Positions 1 to 5,815 of a DNA stretch of 41,326 nt are shown in pieces. The notes below the pieces were generated by a model. That model was not told the origin of the DNA. It saw only the letters and a program-made list of their open reading frames with translations, and made no database searches. Made by a program: the position numbers and the translations under genes. Source of the stretch: Lachnospiraceae bacterium (lineage in GTDB: Bacteria; Bacillota; Clostridia; Lachnospirales; Lachnospiraceae); NCBI GenBank assembly GCA_029100405.1, contig JAQXPG010000101.1, positions 1 to 41,326 on the forward strand, in the 5' to 3' direction. How positions within the stretch are numbered: the stretch's first letter is position 1; each line of letters begins with the position of its first letter.

Positions 1-494
1 GATTGAGGAATGCCTTCTTTCGCCAACGGAAGCCGTCCATTTGACATCTGATTTCTCGCTTGATCTTTGCCCCCGGGGATGACAAGTGTTACGCCTGTGA
101 ATACCTGGTGATACCTCCCTTCAAGCATTTGGATCATCTGAAATGCTTCATCGTGCGAATGAGGTTTGCCGAGGATCTTTCCATCGCAGGCGACTACTGT
201 ATCTGCGCCAAGGACCAGGGCCTGACTTGGATGGAAAACCGGGATAGGGTCTATATTTGTCTCGCTAAGGCCTGAAGTCATGTCTGAAAGAGATGCTTCT
301 ATCATATATTCTTCCAGATTTTCTGCCACGTCCATTGCCTTCTGTCGCGAGAGTTCTTCAACGACTAGCGCGGGGTCTGACTCGGTGATCTGTTCTGCGA
401 TCCGGCTTTTGATGACGATGGGACGGATCCCGATCTGCTGAAGAAGTTCCAGCCGGCGCGGAGAGCCGGAGGCGAGAATAAGCTGATGATTCAT
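1..494 (-). CDS. maf: Maf-family nucleotide pyrophosphatase, C-terminus cut by the window edge
   Basis: Minus-strand reading frame from an ATG at 494 that runs off the window start, about 164 codons visible. The N-terminus reads MNHQLILASGSPRRLELL, the P-loop-like Maf signature, followed by LGADTVVACDG, the GKP motif and an MLEGRYHQVFTGV block, all in family order. Maf proteins are cytosolic house-cleaning pyrophosphatases that hydrolyse nucleoside triphosphates (dTTP/UTP or modified bases) to monophosphates; the subfamily cannot be fixed because the C-terminal half is missing. About 25 extra residues lie between the first helix pair and the ADTVV strand compared with the usual compact family layout. 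A GGAAAGG stretch precedes the start. The gene faces away from the 42-bp repeats at 530-613, with araC upstream on the same strand. Confidence 0.9.
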   Translation of the reverse strand, partial: MNHQLILASGSPRRLELLQQIGIRPIVIKSRIAEQITESDPALVVEELSRQKAMDVAENLEEYMIEASLSDMTSGLSETNIDPIPVFHPSQALVLGADTVVACDGKILGKPHSHDEAFQMIQMLEGRYHQVFTGVTLVIPGGKDQARNQMSNGRLPLAKEGIPQ

Positions 495-529
495 AATAAA
501 TAACGACCTTTCCATGAATACGATCCATT

Positions 530-613
530 CAAATGAGCACAGGCGTTGAAAGCCTGTCCCCCTATTGCAAGCAAATGAACACAGGCGTTGGAAGCCTGCC
601 CCCCTATTGCAAG
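530..613. repeat. 42-bp tandem direct repeat, two copies, overlapping the araC stop
   Basis: Copies at 530-571 and 572-613 are back to back and differ at only a few positions. Each holds a short dyad CAGGC-N7-GCCTG that could form a 5-bp hairpin. The right copy contains the last codons and the stop of araC, so the unit seems to have been copied outward from the gene end. There is no T-run on the minus strand, so it does not look like a normal terminator. Confidence 0.85.
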
Positions 614-1410
614 CGATTCTTGATCAATTCTCTTCGATATTCGCTGGGGGACATATGATATTCTTCGCGGAAGACCCGGTTCATGGTACGCTGGCTGTCA
701 AAACCGGCATTCATGCAGGCTTCGGTGATGGATTGATTGCTCAGCCGAAGGAGATGGACGAAGTCACGGAGCCGGGTCTGGTTCAGATAGTGGTTGAAGT
801 TCATATGGAAAGTCGAGGAGAAGAGCCGGGACAGGGCATAGGGACTGACATAGAGATCCTTTGCCATAGAGGTCAGGGTCACTTCGCTTGTATGATTCCG
901 GGCGATATATTCTACGGTCCGATAGATCAGGTCGTCGCTTCCCATGGAATCCTTTTGAACCAGATAGAACATCGGAAGAATTCTTCCCAGAATGATCTGG
1001 AGATAGGAATCCATCAGGACATCATGGTAGACCTGACGGTCATCGAGATTCTCCAGGCAGAGCAGGGCCTGAATGATGTCCTCTGTGATTCTGTTCTTGG
1101 GAATGACCGGATTTCTGGCAGAGTAACGCTCCAGGGTATCCCGGAAAGGGGCACAGTGATCGGCCGTTGAATGAATAAAAAGAGCATGTCCATCCTCTCC
1201 GGACATATTCTGATAATGATGGATGACCTGGGGAAAAATGAGGGCCAGATCGCCGGCTTCCATATGGAAAAGCTCGGTGCCGCTGCCAATCTCCATGCTT
1301 CCGCTGCGAAGATAGACCAACTCCATTGGTTCGTGCAGATGTGGGGGCACGTGCTCAACAGATCTTACATAAACTTCAAAATCCGGTTTATTCTGATAAA
1401 TCGCATACAT
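604..1410 (-). CDS. AraC-family transcriptional regulator with N-terminal cupin domain
   Basis: 268 residues. The N-terminal ~100 residues look like an AraC cupin sensor (HVPPHLHEPMELVYL, then a GDLALIFPQVIHHYQ strand pattern). The C-terminal ~105 residues contain two helix-turn-helix units: SMAKDLYVSPYALSRLF and SITEACMNAGFDSQRTMNRVF, ending in the MSPSEYRRE motif that closes the AraC domain. Such proteins bind DNA as dimers and respond to a small ligand, often a sugar; no ligand can be read from the sequence. AGGGAG lies about 13 nt before the ATG. No target operon sits beside it: maf is downstream on the same strand, and the upstream side is a long non-coding region with 41-bp repeats. Autoregulation through those repeats is possible but only inferred. 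Confidence 0.9.
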   Translation of the reverse strand: MYAIYQNKPDFEVYVRSVEHVPPHLHEPMELVYLRSGSMEIGSGTELFHMEAGDLALIFPQVIHHYQNMSGEDGHALFIHSTADHCAPFRDTLERYSARNPVIPKNRITEDIIQALLCLENLDDRQVYHDVLMDSYLQIILGRILPMFYLVQKDSMGSDDLIYRTVEYIARNHTSEVTLTSMAKDLYVSPYALSRLFSSTFHMNFNHYLNQTRLRDFVHLLRLSNQSITEACMNAGFDSQRTMNRVFREEYHMSPSEYRRELIKNRLQ

Positions 1411-1460
1411 GGATCGGAAACGCTCCCTTTCTATTCTGAACCTGTCATCCGTTATGATCT

Positions 1461-1626
1461 GGCCGTATCTATTGTTTGCCTTCCGGACCTTTCGGATGTC
1501 CGGTCGTATCTATTATTTGCCTTCCTGACATTTCGGATGCCCAGTCGTATCTATTATTTGCCTTCCAGACCTTCCTGACGCCAGTCCTATCTGGCCGGTT
1601 GCCTTCCAGATCATAACTGATGCCCA
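1461..1626. repeat. 41-bp imperfect tandem repeat, about four units, upstream of araC
   Basis: Units start at about 1461, 1502, 1543 and 1583 with the core TCGTATCTATTATTTGCCTTCC; the last unit is diverged and one base shorter. The spacing is close to four helical turns. The array starts 51 bp upstream of the araC start codon and lies between that gene and its likely promoter, so it would be part of the araC leader RNA as well as possible operator DNA. The period is not a multiple of three, which argues against a coding repeat. Confidence 0.8.
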
Positions 1627-1637
1627 GTTTTTGTCGC

Positions 1638-1667
1638 ACCATACTGGCAATTTCAATTCAATGTAAA
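1638..1667 (-). promoter_or_regulatory. Candidate sigma-A promoter for araC
   Basis: On the minus strand TTTACA (1667-1662) and TATGGT (1643-1638) are separated by 18 bp. The -10 is imperfect. It would give a leader of about 220 nt that includes the 41-bp repeat array. Confidence 0.35.
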
Positions 1668-1763
1668 GCAAAAATAGCACATGCACTTAAAAAATGCAAG
1701 ATTTGGCCAGTAAACTTTTACTTCTGGCAAGCAGACCATCTATTCACGGGGTATTATATAGAC

Positions 1764-2027
1764 AGTTTCAGGGAACGTTCCCGAAAGAGACGGGATCCCT
1801 GAAACATAGTTGTAAAAACCGGTAGCGGATCACTCCCCCTACCATTAAATATAGGACATAAAATCTCATCCCCCCTTTCAGAGATTTGGACTTGTCGTTT
1901 GCAAATCAAGTCCTATGTCCACCGTACCGGTTTTTATCTCATATATCCCCTCATATATAGGTGGCGATGTGAATTGTCACCAATTCCCTTTCACAAGCAG
2001 AGACCCCCTTCTCTGCTTGTTTTTTTA
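1764..2027 (+). ncRNA. Candidate structured small RNA with C-rich loops and its own terminator; class not recognised
   Basis: A non-coding stretch in which nearly every base can pair. In order: a hairpin TTTCAGGGA (1766-1774) with TCCCTGAAA (1796-1804), having an inner TCCCG/CGGGA stem; a long closing helix AAAAACCGGTA (1814-1824) with TACCGGTTTTT (1925-1935); inside it GGACATA (1854-1860) with TATGTCC (1914-1920), enclosing two hairpins, AAATCTC/GAGATTT (1861-1867/1881-1887) and GGACTTG/CAAGTCC (1888-1894/1907-1913), which abut with no unpaired base at the junction. Then come an ATATAT hairpin (1941-1958), GGTGGC/GTCACC (1960-1981) and a strong terminator. Loops expose C runs at 1834-1840, 1870-1875, 1947-1950 and 2003-2010. 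TATTAT at 1752-1757 is a possible -10, but no good -35 is seen, so the 5' end is a guess. I do not match it confidently to 6S, T-box, SRP or any riboswitch class. Confidence 0.6.
1994..2027 (+). terminator. Strong intrinsic terminator of the RNA candidate
   Basis: A perfect 9-bp stem CAAGCAGAG (1994-2002) with CTCTGCTTG (2011-2019), loop ACCCCCTT, followed by seven T (2020-2027). The T-run is on the plus strand only. As araC and maf read the other way, it must end a plus-strand transcript that begins inside 1411-1994. Confidence 0.9.
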
Positions 2028-2200
2028 TTTTCCTGATTCTTTCCATAGAACTCCGACCTACCGCCTCGAGGGCGGTGCGCCATCCTTCTCTCTCTGCTAT
2101 AACTTGTCTCTCGACAGGATCTAAGTACCGCTTCGAGGGCGGTGCGACTTTCTTCTCTGCTTGTTTTTGATTTTGTTGATTATTTCCATAGGATCTCCCC
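2011..2200. repeat. Decayed duplication of the terminator 3' half plus GC-rich hairpin block
   Basis: CTCTGCTTGTTTTT at 2011 recurs at about 2155, and the sequence that follows (ATTTT, a GATT-rich stretch, then TTCCATAG at 2041) recurs at 2183. Between them ACCGCC-TCGAG-GGCGGT (2060-2076) recurs 67 bp later as ACCGCT-TCGAG-GGCGGT (2127-2143), keeping the stem through a G-U pair. The second copy lacks the 5' arm of the terminator, so it should not terminate. Apart from these repeats and a short promoter-like stretch, I see nothing else between the RNA candidate and the next gene. Confidence 0.7.
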
Positions 2201-2204
2201 GCGT

Positions 2205-2216
2205 CAGGTGATAGAA
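2205..2216 (+). promoter_or_regulatory. Possible extended -10 promoter for the histidine phosphatase gene
   Basis: GGTGATAGAAT resembles an extended -10 element (TGN then TAGAAT), about 30 nt before the start codon at 2242. No convincing -35 is visible. Confidence 0.35.
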
Positions 2217-2241
2217 TCAGAAAAAAAGAAAGGATTATTTC

Positions 2242-2901
2242 ATGTCATCTATTTATTTCATCAGACATGGCCAGACAGATATGAATGTGCATCATATGCT
2301 GCAGGGCCGTACCAATACCCACCTGAATGAGACCGGCCGCAATATGGCAAGAAATGCCGGTAAGTTTTTACGAGAGGCAAATATAAAGCCGGACTGTATC
2401 CTGGTTTCTCCCCTCGATCGTGTCAAAGAAACCGTAGAAATAGCAAGCGGAATCGACCGGTCTAAATTTATCGAGGAGCCGCTTCTGATTGAGTTCTGTT
2501 TTGGGCCTTATGAAGGCATCGAGGCGAGGAAAATGGCGCCCAACTTTCATCATGATTTCTTCGAAACGCCGGAGAAATGCGTGATGCCGGAAGGAGCGGA
2601 GACCTATGAGGAGATCCTGGGCAGGGCGAGAGCCATTCTTATGAAATTGGCAAAGGACTATCCGGATGAGGATCCGCGGACCGTTCTTTGCGGAACTCAT
2701 GGAGGCATCCTGCATGCGATCCTGACGGTGGCTCAGGGAAAGGAACTTCATAATTTCTGGGATGTGGAAGTAAAGAACTGTGCAGTTTTCAAACTGACCC
2801 ATCGGCCTGGAACTACCGATTTCAGCCGGCCTCAAGAATACTGGGACATGAAAAACATCTTCCGGGGATTCGGAGACTCTTTTTCCAAACAGGAAGAATA
2901 A
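2242..2901 (+). CDS. Histidine phosphatase family protein (phosphoglycerate mutase-like)
   Basis: 219 residues. The N-terminal IYFIRHGQTDMN carries the RHG catalytic motif, with H9 as the expected phospho-acceptor, followed by the LNETG block. The second catalytic histidine is in CGTHGGILHA at about residue 153, with an acidic LIEFCFGPYEG segment between. Members dephosphorylate small metabolites (fructose phosphates, adenosylcobalamin intermediates, phosphoglycerate) by a covalent phosphohistidine; the substrate cannot be told from sequence. It is shorter than cofactor-dependent glycolytic mutase GpmA (about 230-250 residues), so a broad phosphatase is more likely. AAAGGA stands 8 nt before the ATG. 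The last 17 codons plus stop are duplicated just downstream. It seems to be a single-gene unit. Confidence 0.88.
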   Translation: MSSIYFIRHGQTDMNVHHMLQGRTNTHLNETGRNMARNAGKFLREANIKPDCILVSPLDRVKETVEIASGIDRSKFIEEPLLIEFCFGPYEGIEARKMAPNFHHDFFETPEKCVMPEGAETYEEILGRARAILMKLAKDYPDEDPRTVLCGTHGGILHAILTVAQGKELHNFWDVEVKNCAVFKLTHRPGTTDFSRPQEYWDMKNIFRGFGDSFSKQEE

Positions 2902-2960
2902 AAACGATGAAAAACATCTTCCTGGGATTCGGAGATTCTTTTTCTAAACAGGAAGAATAA
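2848..2960 (+). repeat. 59-bp-period duplication of the phosphatase gene 3' end
   Basis: The 54 bp at 2848-2901, which encode the last 17 residues and stop, recur at 2907-2960 with three substitutions. The second copy still starts with ATG and reads MKNIFLGFGDSFSKQEE then stop. It has no clear ribosome site and is most likely an inert copy. Confidence 0.9.
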
Positions 2961-3034
2961 TAAGGATAAAAAACCGTAAAGCAGCGAGACCGTGCGTAAA
3001 CCTTACAAAAAATGAAAAAAAATACAATTTTTGC

Positions 3035-3063
3035 TTGCACTCCATGAATAATTATGATATTAT
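3035..3063 (+). promoter_or_regulatory. Promoter of the amino-acid ABC transporter operon
   Basis: TTGCAC (3035-3040) and TATTAT (3058-3063) are 17 bp apart. A leader of about 160 nt would separate the start of transcription from the lipoprotein ATG at 3232; I see no recognised riboswitch in it. Confidence 0.6.
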
Positions 3064-3231
3064 CCCTTACATCGGATGGTTAAATATTCATCCGACAGGG
3101 AAAAAGAAAAGAGATCCAGCATTTATTCTATGAAAGGATCAGAATTCGGCCGGGCAGTCATTTGCCGGGAACAGAAGAAGGATCCGTTTGGAAAAAGGAA
3201 ACGATCAGCCGTTGGATGGGAGGTTTGCAAG

Positions 3232-3981
3232 ATGAAGAAAATGAAGAAATTTTTAGGATTAGCGATGGCGATGACTTTGACTTTTGGCATTTTGACCGCC
3301 TGCGGTTCGAAATCGGGAAGCAAGGATACCTTGGTAATGGCAACCAATGCGACCTTCCCTCCTTATGAGTCGGTCTCCAATGACAAGATTGTCGGTATTG
3401 ACGTTGACATTGCAAATGCTATTGCAAAGAAGATGGGCAAGAAGCTGGAGATCAAGGATGTCTCTTTCGACTCCATTATTGCCGGTGTTCAGAATGGCAA
3501 GTATGATTTCGGTATGGCAGGCATTACTGTTACACCGGATCGTGAGAAGAATGTTGATTTCACAGATTCTTATACCAAGGCAGTTCAGTCTGTGATCGTA
3601 AAAGAAGATTCACCGATTCAGAAGGTTGATGATATCACAAAGAAGAATAAGATCGGCGTTCAGCAGGGTACGACCGGTGATACTTATGCAAGCGACGATT
3701 TCGGTGAGGATGCCGTAATCAAGTACAATGACGGCCCGACCGCAGTACAGGCTCTGCTTTCCGGCAAGGTAGACTGTGTCATCATCGATAACCAGCCGGC
3801 CAAAGCTTATGTCGCTGCCAACCAGGGACTGAAGATCCTGGACAGTGCTTATGCAGATGAGAATTATGCAATCTGTGTTAAGAAGGGCAGCAAACTGAAG
3901 GGCCAGATCAATGATGCTCTGAAGGAACTGAAGGATGACGGCACCATTGATTCCATCATCAAGAAATACATCAAAGAGTGA
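3232..3981 (+). CDS. Amino-acid ABC transporter substrate-binding lipoprotein
   Basis: 249 residues from the ATG at 3232, chosen because GGGAGG lies just before it and because a signal peptide begins there; the frame is open back to 3076 but that extension has no signal character. The N-terminus (MKKMKKFLGLAMAMTLTFG) is followed by the lipobox LTAC, so the protein should be diacylated at Cys24 and anchored outside the membrane. The rest is a periplasmic-binding-protein family 3 fold: MATNATFPPYE, IVGIDVDIANAIAKKMGK, GMAGITVTPDREKNVDF (with the arginine that usually grips the amino-acid carboxylate) and CVIIDNQPAKAYV. It captures a polar amino acid, exact ligand unknown, and delivers it to the permease and ATPase downstream. 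A hairpin after the gene may stabilise its message over that of the rest of the operon. Confidence 0.92.
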   Translation: MKKMKKFLGLAMAMTLTFGILTACGSKSGSKDTLVMATNATFPPYESVSNDKIVGIDVDIANAIAKKMGKKLEIKDVSFDSIIAGVQNGKYDFGMAGITVTPDREKNVDFTDSYTKAVQSVIVKEDSPIQKVDDITKKNKIGVQQGTTGDTYASDDFGEDAVIKYNDGPTAVQALLSGKVDCVIIDNQPAKAYVAANQGLKILDSAYADENYAICVKKGSKLKGQINDALKELKDDGTIDSIIKKYIKE

Positions 3982-4045
3982 TGGATCGGGAAATCTAGAC
4001 CAGAGTCTTATGGATTCGGTCTATATTTCGAATGAGATTGCAATG

Positions 4046-4074
4046 TCAGGGCAGGTCGTAAGGATCTGTCCTGA
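4046..4074 (+). other. Intercistronic hairpin between binding protein and permease
   Basis: TCAGGGCAG (4046-4054) pairs with CTGTCCTGA (4066-4074), a 9-bp stem with one G-U pair and an 11-nt loop. No T-run follows, so it is not an ordinary terminator. In ABC operons such hairpins protect the upstream message and raise the level of binding protein over permease; that role is inferred here. A weaker TAGACC/GGTCTA dyad lies just before it. Confidence 0.55.
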
Positions 4075-4094
4075 ATTCCGCGTTAAAGGAAGAT

Positions 4095-4156
4095 CCAATA
4101 AAGAGGAAATGAAATTCCGATAAAGAGAAATGAAATTCCAATAAAGAGGAAATGAA
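4095..4156 (+). repeat. Triplicated ribosome-site-plus-ATG leader with 4-codon mini-ORFs
   Basis: A 21-22 bp unit (AATAAAGAGGAAATGAAATTCC-like) occurs three times before the permease. The first copy reads ATG AAA TTC CGA TAA at 4109-4123, the second ATG AAA TTC CAA TAA at 4130-4144, the third ATG AAA TGA at 4152-4160, whose stop overlaps the permease ATG at 4157. Each ATG has a purine-rich ribosome site. Translation of the mini-ORFs would tune permease initiation by reinitiation or decoy; this is inferred. Confidence 0.7.
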
Positions 4157-4876
4157 ATGAGCGTAAAAGAACAGTTCATACAGGCCTTCGTGAAAGACAA
4201 CCGTTACCAGCTGCTCCTGAGTGGCTTTGGCGCCACAATTCTTATCACGCTTTGTGCGGCTGTGATCGGTGTGGTTTTAGGTTTTGTCTGCGGCATGATC
4301 CGGGCTACCTATGATAAGAATCAGGAAAGCATGAAGAGGAGAGGCGGCGTGAGCTACTATCTCCTGTCTGTTATCAATTTTATCGCCAAGATTTATATCA
4401 CGGTGATCCGAGGTACGCCGACGGTCATCCAGCTTATGATCTCTTACTTCCTGATTTTCGCCATGGCGCAGAATGGTGTGCCAATTGCAATCTTCGCATT
4501 CGGTCTGAATTCCGGCGCCTATGTCTCCGAAATTGTCCGGGGCGGGGTCATGTCGGTTGACGAAGGTCAGTTTGAAGCCGGACGTTCCCTTGGGTTCAGC
4601 TATGTTCAGACCCTTCGCTACATTATCATTCCCCAGGTTACCAAGTCGGTTTTCCCGGCTCTGATGAACGAATTTATCACCCTGTTCAAGGAGACCTCCA
4701 TTTCCGGATACGTCGGTATCCGGGATCTGACCAAGGCCGGCGATATTATCCGATCTTCAACCTACCAGGCTTTCATGCCGCTCTTCTTGATTGCAGCGAT
4801 CTATCTTGTATCTGTTCTTTTAATGGAATATGTCGGTGGAAAACTGGAGAGGAGGATGCGTCGCGATGAACGATAA
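4157..4876 (+). CDS. Polar amino-acid ABC transporter permease
   Basis: 239 residues, the usual length for HisM/GlnP-type permeases. Hydrophobic segments are visible around residues 18-45 ([19 protein letters not shown]), 66-105 and 190-230. The cytoplasmic EAA loop is present as [20 protein letters not shown], preceded by [11 protein letters not shown], which is diagnostic of the amino-acid (His/Glu/Gln/Arg) subfamily. [11 protein letters not shown] is the conserved N-terminal motif. It forms the membrane channel, probably as a homodimer since only one permease gene is present. The ribosome site is GAGGAAATGAA within the last of three repeated leader units. The gene overlaps the next one by 11 bp (4866-4876), implying coupled translation. 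Confidence 0.93.
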   Translation: MSVKEQFIQAFVKDNRYQLLLSGFGATILITLCAAVIGVVLGFVCGMIRATYDKNQESMKRRGGVSYYLLSVINFIAKIYITVIRGTPTVIQLMISYFLIFAMAQNGVPIAIFAFGLNSGAYVSEIVRGGVMSVDEGQFEAGRSLGFSYVQTLRYIIIPQVTKSVFPALMNEFITLFKETSISGYVGIRDLTKAGDIIRSSTYQAFMPLFLIAAIYLVSVLLMEYVGGKLERRMRRDER

Positions 4877-5609
4877 GGTTCTGGTTCAGGTCAGGAACCT
4901 GAAGAAATATTATAAGAATGGTGAGATCAAGGCCTTGGATGATGTTTCTCTGGATATTCATCAGGGAGAGGTTCTGGTAATTATCGGCCCATCCGGTTCG
5001 GGAAAATCCACCCTGCTCCGTTCTCTGAATCTCCTGGAATTTCCAACGGATGGAAGCATACTGGTCGATGGTGTGGATATTATGGATCCGAAAATCGACA
5101 TCAATAAGCATCGGCAGAAGATGGGCATGGTTTTCCAGCATTTTAATCTCTTTCCGAATATGACGATCCTGGAAAATATGACCCTGGCCCCCATGAAGCT
5201 CCTTCAAAAGTCAAAGGAAGAAGCAGAAAAGCAGGCCAGAGAGCTTCTGGATCGGGTCAACCTTTTGGACCGTGCGGATTCCTATCCCAGGCAGCTGTCC
5301 GGAGGCCAGCAGCAGCGAATCGCCATCGTTCGGGCTCTCTGCATGGATCCGGAGATCCTTCTCTTCGATGAGCCGACCTCCGCTTTGGATCCGGAGATGG
5401 TCGGAGAGGTCCTGGATGTTATGAAAGAACTGGCCAGGGGCGGCATGACCATGGCGGTTGTCACACATGAAATGGGCTTCGCCCGTGAAGTTTCCGATCG
5501 TGTGGTTTTTATGGCAGACGGTAAGATCGTCGAGGAAGGAAAGCCTGAACAGATCTTCGATCATCCGGAAAGCCAGCGTCTGAAGAGTTTCCTGGCGAAG
5601 ATCATCTAA
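4866..5609 (+). CDS. Polar amino-acid ABC transporter ATP-binding protein
   Basis: 247 residues from the ATG at 4866, preceded by GGAGAGGAGG inside the permease gene. Walker [10 protein letters not shown] begins at residue 41, the Q-loop is in [15 protein letters not shown], the ABC signature LSGGQQQR begins at 144, Walker B is [15 protein letters not shown] and the switch histidine is in [12 protein letters not shown]. This is the GlnQ/HisP type that powers amino-acid uptake together with the binding protein at 3232 and the permease. An earlier in-frame start at 4830 is possible but would lie before the ribosome site. The final codons (AKII then stop) form the first unit of the 17-bp repeat array that follows. 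Confidence 0.95.
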   Translation: MNDKVLVQVRNLKKYYKNGEIKALDDVSLDIHQGEVLVIIGPSGSGKSTLLRSLNLLEFPTDGSILVDGVDIMDPKIDINKHRQKMGMVFQHFNLFPNMTILENMTLAPMKLLQKSKEEAEKQARELLDRVNLLDRADSYPRQLSGGQQQRIAIVRALCMDPEILLFDEPTSALDPEMVGEVLDVMKELARGGMTMAVVTHEMGFAREVSDRVVFMADGKIVEEGKPEQIFDHPESQRLKSFLAKII

Positions 5610-5714
5610 AGACGAAGATCATCCAAAGGCGAAGATCATCTAAAGGCGAGGATCATCTAAAGACGAAGATCATCCAAAGACGAAGATCATCCAAAGACGA
5701 AGATCCTCTAAATA
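5596..5714 (+). repeat. 17-bp tandem repeat, seven units, starting inside the ATPase gene end
   Basis: Seven contiguous units of CGAAGATCATCTAAAGA (variants: C for T at position 12, G for A at 17, G for A at 4). The first unit is the last codons and stop of the transporter ATPase gene, so the array grew from coding sequence. A 17-bp step rotates the reading frame. It sits before the operon terminator and lengthens the 3' untranslated region by about 100 nt. Confidence 0.95.
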
Positions 5715-5727
5715 TGAAAAAATTATG

Positions 5728-5776
5728 AAGAATCTGTGGAAAGCCCCTGTGTGCGTTGCTTTTCACAGATTCTTTT
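5728..5776 (+). terminator. Terminator of the ABC transporter operon, overlapping the ftsH promoter
   Basis: GAATCTGTG-G-AAAGC pairs with GCTTT-T-CACAGATTC across a 13-nt loop, followed by TTTTC. The 3' arm overlaps the likely -35 of ftsH. Confidence 0.75.
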
Positions 5777-5784
5777 CATATAAT
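5756..5784 (+). promoter_or_regulatory. Promoter of ftsH
   Basis: TTGCTT (5756-5761) and a perfect TATAAT (5779-5784) are 17 bp apart. The expected start of transcription is about 25 nt before the ftsH ATG. Confidence 0.75.
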
Positions 5785-5815
5785 TAGTTCGTACAGCCTA
5801 AGAATGGAGGCCCGA

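Noticed and set aside
565..1170. 201-codon plus-strand frame opposite araC
   Set aside because: The minus-strand frame carries a complete cupin/AraC protein; the plus-strand product has no motif and begins inside a repeat.
1780..1881. 33-codon minus-strand ORF starting after GGGGGG inside the RNA candidate
   Set aside because: It begins MRFYVLYLMVGGVIRYRFLQ and could suggest a small toxin, but the G-run is too close to the ATG and the plus-strand terminator and stems explain the sequence better.
2060..2143. T-box antiterminator (the ACCGC and GGCGGT words)
   Set aside because: The conserved T-box core and specifier hairpin are missing and the downstream gene is not amino-acid related; the words are simply two copies of a short hairpin.
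5596..5714. CRISPR array
   Set aside because: The 17-bp units are contiguous with no spacers, and no cas gene is in the window.
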